Positions 7,372-15,881 of a DNA stretch of 41,674 nucleotides are shown here, one piece after another. The notes beneath the pieces are model-generated. The model was given only the letters and a program-made list of their open reading frames with translations. It was not told the DNA's origin and did no database searches. Origin of the DNA: Solobacterium sp. (GTDB lineage: Bacteria; Bacillota_I; Bacilli_A; Erysipelotrichales; Erysipelotrichaceae); assembly GCA_017421125.1 (NCBI GenBank), contig JAFOMZ010000220.1, positions 1 to 41,674 on the forward strand. Reading direction: 5' to 3'. Numbering within the stretch: the stretch's first letter is position 1; each line of letters opens with the position of its first letter. Made by a program: the position numbers and the translations under genes.

Positions 7372-8658
7372 ATGGCAAAAGCATTGATCAACGGACATTT
7401 ATATCAGGCAGAAGGGACTGCCCTGTATCTGGATGAAGGAATGATCATCCATACAGGCACCGATGAAGAGATACAGCAGTATATTCAGGATGGTGATGAA
7501 GTGATCGGTCTGAAGGGGGCATATGTGTATCCCGGATTCAGCGTTCCTTATATCAGCCTGATCCAATACGCTGCACAGAACGGCCATACGATGCTTGGCA
7601 GTCTGCAGGATATCCGTACACTGCTGGAACGCGCTTCTGCGTCCCAGGATCTCTGGGTACGCGGGGAAGAACTGGAACGTGATCTGGTCAGCAGTGAAAC
7701 AAAAACACTGCTGGACGGCTTCCGCCGTCCGGTGATCCTGTATGGAAGCGATCATACCTGGTGCATGGTCAACGCCGCAGCGTTAAAGAAAGCAGATATC
7801 GATCAGGATACGATGATCCCCGACGGGACGGTCAATATGGAAACAGGACTGCTGGAAGGACAGGCAGTCAGGGTACTGGAAAGCTTCCTGCCCGCGGTTT
7901 CCGCGGAAGAGATCCGTGAGAAGATCCTTGCGGCAGTACATGCCCTGAACAGGAACGGATTTACCGGGGCAGGCAGCCATGACTTTGTACAGGGATATGA
8001 CTGGAAAATGGTACTGGACGGGTTCATGCGTCTGAGCTACCAGGGTGCGCTCACACTCAGGGTCGACGAACAGTGCCTGTTTGAGATCCCGGAAGAGCTG
8101 GCGCATTTCCTGGATGAAGGATATACGACAGATGTCGGTGATGACTTCTTCCGGATCGGCCCGCTGTACATTGCCCAAAAGGAAGAGAATTCCGATGTCA
8201 TGATGGAACTTGCGAATTCCTATAACATGCCCGCACTGCTGGATACGGATCTGCTGATGAAAGAATTAAAGAATCTCGTACTGGAAGGCAATCCGTTAGG
8301 ATACGCCCTCAATGCGGATCAGTGCGGCATGACCGCAAAGCACCAGGCAGTGAAAAAGAAGATCCGTATGATCGGGTCACTGGAAGAAGACATCGATGAT
8401 CTGACATCACTGCTCTGCGATCCTGCATCTCAAAGTATTGCCGGAGTGATCGCCGACTATGCTGCGAAAGGCATACAGCCGGGGCGTGTCATCGAACTGT
8501 TAAGCAAAGGCACAGCACAGTTCATGAGACGGGAATATGAACTCGGACAGATCAGGGAAGGATTCCTGGCGGATCTGTGCATCACGGATCACGATCTGGA
8601 AACTGAATATGAACAGGCAAAGGTGATCATGACATTTGCCGGCGGGGAGCAGGTATGA
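7372..8658 (+). CDS. Degenerate amidohydrolase-family (YtcJ-like) protein
   Basis: A 428-residue protein that aligns by eye with metal-dependent amidohydrolases of the YtcJ type. It has an N-terminal beta-sandwich segment, the family's PGF turn (YVYPGFSVPY near residue 52), GSDHTWCMVNAAAL near 123 and a C-terminal sandwich ending FLADLCITDHD. The hallmark after PGF should be a His-x-His metal pair (PGFxDxHxH); here it is FSVPYISL, so both ligands are missing. The protein is also about 100 residues shorter than typical YtcJ proteins (about 530). I infer a non-catalytic or strongly altered enzyme. AAGGAG precedes the ATG. The stop overlaps the next gene by 4 nt, so it is co-translated with the PAT-like GNAT, HflX and the M18 peptidase. 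Confidence 0.7.
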   Translation: MAKALINGHLYQAEGTALYLDEGMIIHTGTDEEIQQYIQDGDEVIGLKGAYVYPGFSVPYISLIQYAAQNGHTMLGSLQDIRTLLERASASQDLWVRGEELERDLVSSETKTLLDGFRRPVILYGSDHTWCMVNAAALKKADIDQDTMIPDGTVNMETGLLEGQAVRVLESFLPAVSAEEIREKILAAVHALNRNGFTGAGSHDFVQGYDWKMVLDGFMRLSYQGALTLRVDEQCLFEIPEELAHFLDEGYTTDVGDDFFRIGPLYIAQKEENSDVMMELANSYNMPALLDTDLLMKELKNLVLEGNPLGYALNADQCGMTAKHQAVKKKIRMIGSLEEDIDDLTSLLCDPASQSIAGVIADYAAKGIQPGRVIELLSKGTAQFMRREYELGQIREGFLADLCITDHDLETEYEQAKVIMTFAGGEQV

Positions 8659-9197
8659 AGTTCAGAAAGATCAGAAGGGAAGACATTGAAACATGTCTGA
8701 ACTGGTATAACTACTACATTGAAAACAGCACGGCTACATTTGAGACAATACCGCTGAGCCTGGAGGAATTCACCTCACGGATCGAACAGATCACCTCACG
8801 TTATCCGTGGATCGTCATGGAAACAGAGGAAGGGATCGTCGGATACGCCTATCTCAGCCCGTTCATGACACGCAGTGCCTATGACTGGACAGCGGAAGTA
8901 TCCCTGTATCTTGATCAAAAACAGCGTTATCACGGATACGGAAAGCGCTTGTTTGAAGAAATCATCCGTATTGCAGAGGAAGAAGGCTACCGTAACCTGA
9001 TCTCGGTGATCACATCCGAGAACACACCGTCCATTTCCATGCATCACGCGCTTGGCTTCGTGAAGTCGGGTGAATACCCGGCATTCGGCTATAAGGACGG
9101 CAGATGGCTCGGCGTTTCCTGCTATACAAAAGTGATCAACGAGGCGGTCGATATTTCGCACAGCCCGTTCTCTGCGAAATGGAGCATTGACGCATGA
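8655..9197 (+). CDS. GNAT acetyltransferase, phosphinothricin acetyltransferase-like
   Basis: A 180-residue GNAT enzyme of the PAT/bar/YwnH type, which transfers acetyl from acetyl-CoA to a small amine. Landmarks: the opening WYNYYIENSTATFE (residues 17-30), WIVMETEEGIVGYAYLSPF, the acetyl-CoA loop QRYHGYGKRLFEE near 95-107 and NTPSISMHHALGFVKSGE near 124. The segment GYKDGRWLGVSCYTK near 148 is typical of this subfamily. Many members acetylate amino-acid-like compounds such as methionine sulfoximine or phosphinothricin; the true substrate here is unknown. It overlaps its neighbours by 4 nt on both sides, indicating translational coupling inside the hflX operon. Confidence 0.85.
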   Translation: MKFRKIRREDIETCLNWYNYYIENSTATFETIPLSLEEFTSRIEQITSRYPWIVMETEEGIVGYAYLSPFMTRSAYDWTAEVSLYLDQKQRYHGYGKRLFEEIIRIAEEEGYRNLISVITSENTPSISMHHALGFVKSGEYPAFGYKDGRWLGVSCYTKVINEAVDISHSPFSAKWSIDA

Positions 9198-10465
9198 GCA
9201 GAGCTGTACTTGCGGCAGTTCAGCTGACAGCCGATACGACTTTTGATTCACGCTTTGAAGAATGCAAAAGACTGTGTGAGGCATGCGGTATTGAAGTCGT
9301 GGGAGAGATCGTCCAGAAGTCACGCTCGATGGACCCGAAGACCGCATTCCGTCAGGGCAAGATCGAAGAACTGTCCAGGATGACGGAGGCACTGGAAGCG
9401 GACTGTGTCGTCTTCGGCTCCCCGCTGTCCGTGGCAGCCTCTGCCAGGCTGAGTGCAGCCTGCGGCGTTCCCGTCAAAGACCGTACGGCACTGATCCTGG
9501 ATATCTTTTCACTGCGGGCAAGGAGCGCCCAGGCAAAGATGCAGGTCGAACTGGCAAGGCTGGAATACGCGATGCCGGCATTGATCCGTGATGTGGATGA
9601 AGCGGAAACACACCAGCGGGGCGGCTCGGCAGTCAACAGAGGTGCCGGTGAGACAAGGGCAGCCGGATTGCGCAGAAAATACCAGAGCCGGATCACCGAA
9701 CTGAAAAAGCGCCTGGCTTCCATTGAAAAACGTGACCGCCAGGCATCAAGTCACCGCAACAAATCAGGCCTGAAGCGTGCTGCGCTGGCAGGGTATACGA
9801 ATGCCGGAAAGAGCTCACTGCTCAACATAATCATGAAACATACCGGTTCCCAGGCGGGCACAGCGGAAGAAAAAGACATGCTGTTTGCCACGCTGGATAC
9901 AAGCATACGCAGGATCGACTATGATAACCATGCATTCTTCCTGTATGACACGGTCGGCTTTGTGTCAGACCTGCCGCACGGTCTGGTCGAGGCATTCCGC
10001 AGTACACTGTCAGCTGTCACGGACGCTGACCTGATCGTTGAAGTGATCGATGCCTCCGATCCCCAATGGCAGACGCATGTCAGGGTGACTGAGGAGACGC
10101 TGAAGCAGATCGGGGCAGAGGACATTGAAGTACTCAGGGTCTTCAACAAGATCGACCTCTGCGACAGGAGTGAATTCACCCAGGCACTGTGTGTCAGCTG
10201 CCGTACCGGGGAAGGCATTGAAGAACTGACGGAAGAGATCATCGCAAGGCTCTATCCGGAGGAGATCACGATCCACTGCCTGATCCCGTATGAGCGTATG
10301 GCAATGATCCGCAACAATCTGTCATTGCGCATCAGTATACTGGAAAGCTATGAAGATGGTATGATGACTGAGATCAGCGGCGAACGCGTCAGAGCGCTGC
10401 CGTTTATGAAATATCAGATGGAGGAAACTGATTATGAACACCGTATGGGACAAATTAAACAATGA
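9194..10465 (+). CDS. hflX: Ribosome-associated GTPase HflX
   Basis: A 423-residue GTPase that binds the 50S subunit and in other bacteria splits stalled or hibernating ribosomes. The N-terminal HflX domain (about 1-180) includes the signature KDRTALILDIFSLRARS, the coiled arm near 150-185 and the Gly-rich QRGGSAVNRGAGETR. The G domain follows: G1 GYTNAGKSS near residue 198, G3 DTVGF near 252 and G4 NKID near 318. Length and domain order are normal. The start overlaps the preceding GNAT gene by 4 nt. The last 32 nt overlap the aminopeptidase gene, whose ribosome binding site lies inside hflX. Confidence 0.95.
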   Translation: MSRAVLAAVQLTADTTFDSRFEECKRLCEACGIEVVGEIVQKSRSMDPKTAFRQGKIEELSRMTEALEADCVVFGSPLSVAASARLSAACGVPVKDRTALILDIFSLRARSAQAKMQVELARLEYAMPALIRDVDEAETHQRGGSAVNRGAGETRAAGLRRKYQSRITELKKRLASIEKRDRQASSHRNKSGLKRAALAGYTNAGKSSLLNIIMKHTGSQAGTAEEKDMLFATLDTSIRRIDYDNHAFFLYDTVGFVSDLPHGLVEAFRSTLSAVTDADLIVEVIDASDPQWQTHVRVTEETLKQIGAEDIEVLRVFNKIDLCDRSEFTQALCVSCRTGEGIEELTEEIIARLYPEEITIHCLIPYERMAMIRNNLSLRISILESYEDGMMTEISGERVRALPFMKYQMEETDYEHRMGQIKQ

Positions 10466-11801
10466 AGAAAAACAGCAGCTGACTGAATTCAATGAAAGCT
10501 ACCGTCAGATCCTTTCCGCAGCCAAAACAGAACGTGAGTTCGTTGTGGAATCGGTAAAGCTTGCGGAAGCGGCAGGCTACCGTGATCTCGCGGATATCCG
10601 TGAACCGCTGAAAACAGGCGACAAGGTATATGCGGTAAACCGCGGAAAGAACCTGTGCATGTTCATGATCGGTGAAGAACCTCTCACCAGCGGCATGAAC
10701 ATCCTGGGCGCGCATATCGATTCACCGCGCCTGGACCTCAAACAGCACCCGCTGTTTGAAATGGACGGCATCGCGCTGCTGGATACGCATTATTACGGCG
10801 GCATCAAGAAGTACCAGTGGGTCGCAAGGCCGATGGCACTGCATGGCGTCGTATGCAAAAAGGACGGAACATGCGTACCGGTAGTTGTCGGCGAAGATCC
10901 GGCAGACCCGGTAGTCGGTATTTCCGATCTGCTGATCCACCTGTCCGCGGAACAGCTCAAGAAAACAGCTTCCGTTGTCGTCGAGGGTGAAAAGCTCGAT
11001 GTGACAGTCGGAACGATCCCCGTGCAGTCAGAAGAAAAGGATGCGGTCAAGAAATATATCCTCGGCATCCTGAAAGAGAAATATGACATTGAAGAAGATG
11101 ATTTCGTCTCAGCAGAGATCGAAGTCGTACCGGCAGGCGAGGCAAGGGATTATGGCCTTGACCGTTCCATGCTCATGGGCTACGGACATGACGACAGGGT
11201 ATGCGCTTATACGAGCCTGCGCGCAATGCTGGATTCAGAACCTCAGAAGCGCACTTCCTGCTGCATCCTGGTAGACAAGGAAGAGATCGGCAGCGTCGGC
11301 GCGACAGGCATGCAGTCTTCCTTCTTCCGTGATACGGTCATCCGTATGCTGGCGCTGAACGGAAAGACATCCATGCTGAATATCATTGATACGATGACAA
11401 ACTCAAAGATGCTGTCAAGCGACGTATCCGCAGCCTTTGATCCGCTGTACCCGGAAGTCATGGAGACAAAGAACAGCTGCTACTTCGGAAAGGGCATCGT
11501 CTTCAACAAGTACACAGGCAGAGGCGGTAAGTCCGGCTCCAACGATGCGGCACCGGAATTCATCGCTAAGGTCAGGGCAGCCATGGACGCTGATAACGTC
11601 ATGTTCCAGACAGCTGAGATCGGCAAGGTCGATGCGGGCGGTGGCGGAACGATCGCCTATATCCTTGGCAACATGAACATGGATGTACTGGATGCAGGCA
11701 TCCCCGTACAGAACATGCACGCGCCTTGTGAGGTCGTCAGTAAAGCTGATGTCTGGGAAGGCTACCGGGCATACAAGGCATTCATCAAACATGTCGGCTG
11801 A
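10434..11801 (+). CDS. M18-family metalloaminopeptidase
   Basis: A 455-residue cytosolic zinc aminopeptidase of family M18 (aspartyl aminopeptidase/yeast Lap4 type), which releases N-terminal residues from peptides. Metal and catalytic motifs are visible: GAHIDSPRLDLK near residue 90, LVDKEEIGSVGATG near 278 with adjacent glutamates, and the C-terminal NMHAPCEVVSKADVW near 424 with its metal His. Length is usual for the family. The ATG lies 32 nt inside hflX and is preceded by GGAGG at 9 nt, which supports this start and coupling to hflX. No terminator is seen before the MarR promoter that begins 10 bp downstream. Confidence 0.93.
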   Translation: MNTVWDKLNNEEKQQLTEFNESYRQILSAAKTEREFVVESVKLAEAAGYRDLADIREPLKTGDKVYAVNRGKNLCMFMIGEEPLTSGMNILGAHIDSPRLDLKQHPLFEMDGIALLDTHYYGGIKKYQWVARPMALHGVVCKKDGTCVPVVVGEDPADPVVGISDLLIHLSAEQLKKTASVVVEGEKLDVTVGTIPVQSEEKDAVKKYILGILKEKYDIEEDDFVSAEIEVVPAGEARDYGLDRSMLMGYGHDDRVCAYTSLRAMLDSEPQKRTSCCILVDKEEIGSVGATGMQSSFFRDTVIRMLALNGKTSMLNIIDTMTNSKMLSSDVSAAFDPLYPEVMETKNSCYFGKGIVFNKYTGRGGKSGSNDAAPEFIAKVRAAMDADNVMFQTAEIGKVDAGGGGTIAYILGNMNMDVLDAGIPVQNMHAPCEVVSKADVWEGYRAYKAFIKHVG

Positions 11802-11810
11802 TCATATCGA

Positions 11811-11839
11811 TTGACAAAACGATCACTGCGTCATACAGT
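11811..11839 (+). promoter_or_regulatory. Promoter of the MarR-family regulator
   Basis: A perfect TTGACA (11811-11816), a 17-nt spacer and TACAGT (11834-11839). The palindromic operator follows within a few bases, over the expected transcription start. Confidence 0.75.
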
Positions 11840-11841
11840 TG

Positions 11842-11865
11842 GCATATACAACGATTGTATCATGC
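11842..11865. promoter_or_regulatory. Palindromic operator, probably bound by the downstream MarR protein
   Basis: ATACAA (11846-11851) and TTGTAT (11855-11860) are perfect inverted repeats around CGA. They are extended by GCAT on the left (11842-11845) and ATGC on the right (11862-11865) with one base out of register. It lies just downstream of the -10 and upstream of the ribosome binding site, the usual place for MarR autorepression. Binding by this MarR protein is inference. Confidence 0.65.
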
Positions 11866-11886
11866 GATTATCTTGGAGGTACCGAT

Positions 11887-12339
11887 ATGTTGGAACATGA
11901 TCAGCTGCGCATGCTCAGCAACAGGATCGACTCGCTGGCACGCTTAAGGAGAAGATTTCTGAACAAAAGACTCAGCAGTACAGATCTCAAAGGTCATCAG
12001 TTTTTGATGCTGCTGACGATCCTGCATGATCCGGGCATCTCGCAGGAAGAGATCTCGGAAAAGATCGATATCGATAAGACCAGGATCGCAAGAAGCTCTA
12101 TCTTCCTGGAAGAGAAGGGCTATATCGAACGCCGCAGGGATACGGAAGACCGCAGGAAATATCATCTGTTTCTGACGGAAGAGGGGAACAAACTCGTTCC
12201 CATGATCCGGAACATCATTTATGACTGGAGCATCACGATCACCGAAGGACTGAGTGAAGAAGAACTCAGACTTCTCATGCCGATGATCGATGTCCTGTAC
12301 AACAATGCGCGCAAACAGGATGACCCGGCTCTGATCTGA
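11887..12339 (+). CDS. MarR-family transcriptional regulator
   Basis: A 150-residue winged-helix regulator of the MarR/SlyA family. The DNA-binding part spans about residues 30-105: GISQEEISEKIDIDKTRIARS is the helix-turn-helix, and EEKGYIERRRDTEDRRKYHLFLTEEG is the recognition wing with the typical DxRx4LT pattern. The flanking helices would form the dimer. I chose the ATG at 11887 because GGAGG is well placed. A longer frame opening at 11839 would start inside the promoter and run through the operator. MarR dimers usually repress themselves and a nearby enzyme or efflux gene and release DNA on ligand or oxidant binding. No such target gene is adjacent, so the ligand and regulon are unknown. 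A terminator follows directly. Confidence 0.92.
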   Translation: MLEHDQLRMLSNRIDSLARLRRRFLNKRLSSTDLKGHQFLMLLTILHDPGISQEEISEKIDIDKTRIARSSIFLEEKGYIERRRDTEDRRKYHLFLTEEGNKLVPMIRNIIYDWSITITEGLSEEELRLLMPMIDVLYNNARKQDDPALI

Positions 12340-12367
12340 GATCCGTTCAGACCGAATAACCAAAGAA

Positions 12368-12397
12368 GAGGCACTTTGTGATGAGGTGCCTCTTTTG
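12368..12397 (+). terminator. Intrinsic terminator of the MarR gene
   Basis: AGAGGCAC (12368-12375) pairs with GTGCCTCT (12387-12394), followed by TTT. Confidence 0.8.
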
Positions 12398-12423
12398 TAT
12401 CGAATCGGATCAGCGTACAGAAT

Positions 12424-12449
12424 AAAAAAGATCCATATTGCTATGGACC
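12424..12449 (-). terminator. Intrinsic terminator of the plsY-esterase operon
   Basis: On the minus strand GGTCCAT (12449-12443) pairs with ATGGATC (12436-12430), with one G-U pair. It is followed by six T (12429-12424). Confidence 0.8.
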
Positions 12450-12458
12450 TTTCGGATA

Positions 12459-13235
12459 TCAGAATAATTCGGGGAACAGGTATTCCATGAATACAGGAAC
12501 GATGGTCTTCCAGGAAGCTTCGCAGTGCATTCCTTCAGGTACGACATGCGGATATGTGCTGCAGCCTTTCATGCTGTAGGCATGGTTGAGCGTCAGCAGG
12601 TTGTCCACACAGCGGACGAATGAGCTCTTGCGTTTGACTTCATTGGAACCGAAGTCCAGATAGATCCGTGTGTTTTTGTTGAAATCCGTGCTGTTGATCA
12701 GGTCCAGGACCTGTTCCATACAGAGATCCATGGAACTGGATACGCAGGCTGCCTTGGAGAAGACATCATTGTATCTGGCGATCATGTAGAGGGACATCAG
12801 TCCGCCCATGCTTGAACCGCCGATCCCGACATGTTTGCGGTCGCTTTTGATGCGGTACCGCTGTTCACAGGCCGGCTTCAGGACATTGACGAACCAGTCC
12901 GCTGTCACATCACCGTATGTTTTGATCGGCGGGAACCAGTCGCTCTGGTAGACCGGGTAGGGACAATACTCACCCAGACGGTTATGTCCGGTATGGTTGC
13001 AGTCCTGTCCGATCACGACAAGCGGGATATCGTTCCTATCGAGGTATTCCCGGATGCCCCAGGATTTTCCGTATGTCGCCGTGGCGTCATCGAACAGATT
13101 ATGCCCGTCGAACATGTAAAGCACCGGATAAGTCTTTCTGCTTTCATCATAGCCGTTTGGAAGATAGACGTAGATCTTGCGGGGACTTTCGCCTAACGGT
13201 TCGATCCCAAGTGTAAATGTTTCGATCCTGGACAT
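12459..13235 (-). CDS. Alpha/beta-hydrolase, putative esterase (PF00756 type)
   Basis: A 258-residue alpha/beta-hydrolase of the putative esterase family, related to Fes/IroE-like and acetylxylan-esterase-like proteins. Landmarks are YVYLPNGYDE, the strand PVLYMFDGHNLF, the nucleophile elbow GIGGSSMGG near residue 137 and a C-terminal VPEGMHCEASW supplying the likely catalytic His. No signal peptide is seen, so it is probably cytoplasmic. The start lies one base after the plsY stop codon (TAACATG), implying translational coupling with PlsY. The substrate is unknown. A second protein of the same broad family lies at 22742-23617 but differs in length and sequence. Confidence 0.85.
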   Translation of the reverse strand: MSRIETFTLGIEPLGESPRKIYVYLPNGYDESRKTYPVLYMFDGHNLFDDATATYGKSWGIREYLDRNDIPLVVIGQDCNHTGHNRLGEYCPYPVYQSDWFPPIKTYGDVTADWFVNVLKPACEQRYRIKSDRKHVGIGGSSMGGLMSLYMIARYNDVFSKAACVSSSMDLCMEQVLDLINSTDFNKNTRIYLDFGSNEVKRKSSFVRCVDNLLTLNHAYSMKGCSTYPHVVPEGMHCEASWKTIVPVFMEYLFPELF

Positions 13236-13236
13236 G

Positions 13237-13842
13237 TTATCCCATCCACTTGATTTTGCTTTCGGTACCGTTCATGATCCTCTGGATGTTTGCCTTATGA
13301 CGATAGGTCACAAATGCCCAGAGAATGAACAGGCATACCGATAACTGCATGCTGTGATTGACAAATATGCTGACGAGCGCTTCCGCGAACAGTGCGCTGA
13401 TGCTGGAAGCCGACACCATCTTTGTCAGATAGAGTACCGCGAAGAATACAACGATCGGGAACAGGAAGTTCCAGAACCATTGATGTGTGATCAGTACAGT
13501 GATGCCGAGGAAAAAACCATAGGATGTCGCAACAGCCTTGCCGCCGCGGAACTGTGCGAAAACAGGGAAACAATGGCCGACACAGCAGGCAAGACCTGCA
13601 TACAGCACAGCCTGCGGTGCGAGTCTGGACGCGATAAGCATACTAATGAATGCCTTGAGACCATCCAGTATCGTGACGCTGATTGCCGCTTTTTTGCCGA
13701 GCACTCTGCCGGCGTTGGTAGCACCGAGGTTTCCGCTGCCTTCCAGGCGGATGTCCTTATGGTAGAAAACTTTCCCGATGACAAGCGCCCAGGGGATCGA
13801 TCCGAACAGATAGCTGAGGATCATAACCAGTAATGTGTTCAT
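13237..13842 (-). CDS. plsY: Glycerol-3-phosphate acyltransferase PlsY
   Basis: A 201-residue membrane protein that transfers an acyl chain from acyl-phosphate to the sn-1 position of glycerol-3-phosphate, the first step of phospholipid synthesis. Three conserved loops are visible: SYLFGSIPWALVIGK at the N-terminus, GSGNLGATNAGRVLG near residue 35, and AQFRGGKAVATSYG near 97 (the acyl-phosphate loop). Five hydrophobic helices fit the family. I chose ATG at 13842 because GGAGG is optimally spaced; a TTG five codons earlier would place that site inside the gene. It is divergent from parE, as seen in several Firmicutes where plsY neighbours parE/parC. Confidence 0.93.
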   Translation of the reverse strand: MNTLLVMILSYLFGSIPWALVIGKVFYHKDIRLEGSGNLGATNAGRVLGKKAAISVTILDGLKAFISMLIASRLAPQAVLYAGLACCVGHCFPVFAQFRGGKAVATSYGFFLGITVLITHQWFWNFLFPIVVFFAVLYLTKMVSASSISALFAEALVSIFVNHSMQLSVCLFILWAFVTYRHKANIQRIMNGTESKIKWMG

Positions 13843-13897
13843 AAACTGCCTCCGCAAGTTATTCTATCACAGTTTGTATGTACATGAAAAATAGCGT

Positions 13898-13926
13898 AAA
13901 ATACAAACCCGTATTTTTGCTATAAT
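13898..13926 (+). promoter_or_regulatory. parE promoter with overlapping 7-bp palindrome
   Basis: TATAAT (13921-13926) has an upstream TGC extension, giving an extended -10 promoter with only a weak -35. AAAATAC (13898-13904) and GTATTTT (13911-13917) form a perfect inverted repeat that covers the -35/spacer region. It could be an operator or a local structure. The promoter drives parE, whose GGAG site and ATG follow at 13953. Confidence 0.6.
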
Positions 13927-13952
13927 AATACAGTTAATGAAACGGAGATACT

Positions 13953-15881
13953 ATGGCAGCTAAAACGGTGAATTATGATGACTCCAGTATTCAGATCCTG
14001 AAAGGACTGGATGCGGTCAGAAAACGTCCCGGCATGTATATCGGTTCCACCGATTCACACGGACTTCATCATCTGATCTGGGAAATTGTTGACAATGCCG
14101 TGGATGAGGCATTGAACGGATACGGTAAGAAGATCACGATCACGCTGGAAGCGGACGGCTCATGCACAGTCGAAGACGAAGGCCGCGGCATGCCGATCGG
14201 CAAACACGCAAGCGGCGTCAATACGCTTCAGGTCATCTTTACCGTGCTCCATGCGGGCGGTAAATTTACGTCCGAGGGCGGCTACCGCACAGCCGGCGGT
14301 CTGCACGGTGTCGGCGCATCTGTTGTCAATGCGCTGAGTGAATGGCTGACGGTCGAAGTCGCGCATGAGGGAAAACTTGTCCGCATGCGTTTTGAGCACG
14401 GTGATAAGAAGATATATCCCCTGGAAGAACTGGGAAAAACAAACAAGACAGGTTCGAAGGTCACATTCAAGCCTGATAAAAAGATATTTACGACAACGGA
14501 CTTCAAATACGACACGGTCTGTGAACGTGCCAGGGAAGAGGCTTTCCTGCTTTCCGGCATTGCGATCACGGTCATTGATAAGCGCGGCAAGAAGGAAGTA
14601 CGGGAAACATTCTGCTACGATGACGGACTGAAGAGCTTCCTGGAATACCTGCATGAAGACAGGAACGTGCTCATGGCACCTGTCAAATTCAGCGGTGAAT
14701 CACAGACGATCAAAGTGGATGTGGCATTCCAGTACACGGATGATTACCAGGAAAACACATTCAGTTTTGTCAACCTTGTCAGAACGCTGGACGGCGGTAC
14801 GCATGAGGTCGGCTATAAGACAGCCTTTACCAAGGCGGTCAACGACTATGCAAGAAAATACGGACTGCTGAAGGATAAGGATAAGAACCTGGAAGGAAGC
14901 GATGTCAGGGAAGGCCTGACGTCGATCATCTCCGTATCCATTCCGGAGGAACTGCTGCAGTTTGAAGGCCAGACAAAAGGCAAGCTCGGCACGCCCCAGG
15001 CAAAGCCTGCGGTAGACGCGGTCGTTTCCGAAAAACTGGCGTTCTGGCTGGAGGAAAACCGCGACCAGAGCGATATGCTCGTACGCAAGATGATGAAGGC
15101 TTCCATGGCCAGGGAAGCTGCCAGAAAGGCACGTGAAGACGCCCGTAAGGGAAAGAAGACGAGCAAGGCGGAAAAAGTGCTTTCCGGCAAACTTGCGCCT
15201 GCCCAGTCCAAGGACTCCCGCATCAAAGAACTGTTCCTGGTCGAGGGTGACTCAGCCGGAGGCAGCGCCAAGCAGGGAAGGGATTCCCATTACCAGGCGA
15301 TCCTGCCGCTGCGAGGCAAGGTGCTGAACACGGAAAAGGCAAGTGTTTCCGAGATCGAAAAGAATGTCGAACTGAATACGCTGATCCATGCGCTTGGCGC
15401 AGGGGTCGGGGCTGATTTCGACTACACGGAATCCAACTACGGCAAAGTCATCATCATGACCGACGCCGACGACGACGGATCCCATATCCAGATCCTGCTG
15501 CTGACATTCTTCTACCGCTATATGAGACCGCTGCTGGAGCAGGGCATGGTATACATCGCGCTTCCGCCGCTTTACAGGGTGACGAAGGGCAAGGTCCTGG
15601 AATACTGCTATACGGACGACGAACTGGATGAACTGCGCAAAAAGCTCGGAAAGATCGAAGTACAGCGCTACAAGGGACTCGGTGAAATGAATGCTTCCCA
15701 GCTTTGGGAAACGACCATGGATCCGGCAAGCAGGACGCTGATCCAGGTCAGCATCGAAGACGGTATCCTCGCGGAACGGCGTGTATCGACCCTGATGGGC
15801 GATAAAGCGGATCTGCGCAGAAAATGGATCGAAGAAAACATCTCCTTTACACTGGAAGATGATTTCAGGGTGGAAAGCTGA
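13953..15881 (+). CDS. parE: DNA topoisomerase IV subunit B (ParE)
   Basis: A 642-residue ATPase subunit of topoisomerase IV, which with ParC decatenates daughter chromosomes. The GHKL ATPase domain carries EIVDNAVDEAL, DEGRGMP and the lid loop GLHGVGASVVNALS. The transducer domain follows, then the TOPRIM domain with EGDSAGGSA near residue 430 and the metal triad DADDDGSHI near 505. The C-terminal tail includes QRYKGLGEMN. ParE and GyrB are close; I call ParE because the partner gene directly downstream is a clear ParC and because the ParE/ParC pair sits beside plsY. The stop TGA shares its last base with the parC start. Confidence 0.92.
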   Translation: MAAKTVNYDDSSIQILKGLDAVRKRPGMYIGSTDSHGLHHLIWEIVDNAVDEALNGYGKKITITLEADGSCTVEDEGRGMPIGKHASGVNTLQVIFTVLHAGGKFTSEGGYRTAGGLHGVGASVVNALSEWLTVEVAHEGKLVRMRFEHGDKKIYPLEELGKTNKTGSKVTFKPDKKIFTTTDFKYDTVCERAREEAFLLSGIAITVIDKRGKKEVRETFCYDDGLKSFLEYLHEDRNVLMAPVKFSGESQTIKVDVAFQYTDDYQENTFSFVNLVRTLDGGTHEVGYKTAFTKAVNDYARKYGLLKDKDKNLEGSDVREGLTSIISVSIPEELLQFEGQTKGKLGTPQAKPAVDAVVSEKLAFWLEENRDQSDMLVRKMMKASMAREAARKAREDARKGKKTSKAEKVLSGKLAPAQSKDSRIKELFLVEGDSAGGSAKQGRDSHYQAILPLRGKVLNTEKASVSEIEKNVELNTLIHALGAGVGADFDYTESNYGKVIIMTDADDDGSHIQILLLTFFYRYMRPLLEQGMVYIALPPLYRVTKGKVLEYCYTDDELDELRKKLGKIEVQRYKGLGEMNASQLWETTMDPASRTLIQVSIEDGILAERRVSTLMGDKADLRRKWIEENISFTLEDDFRVES

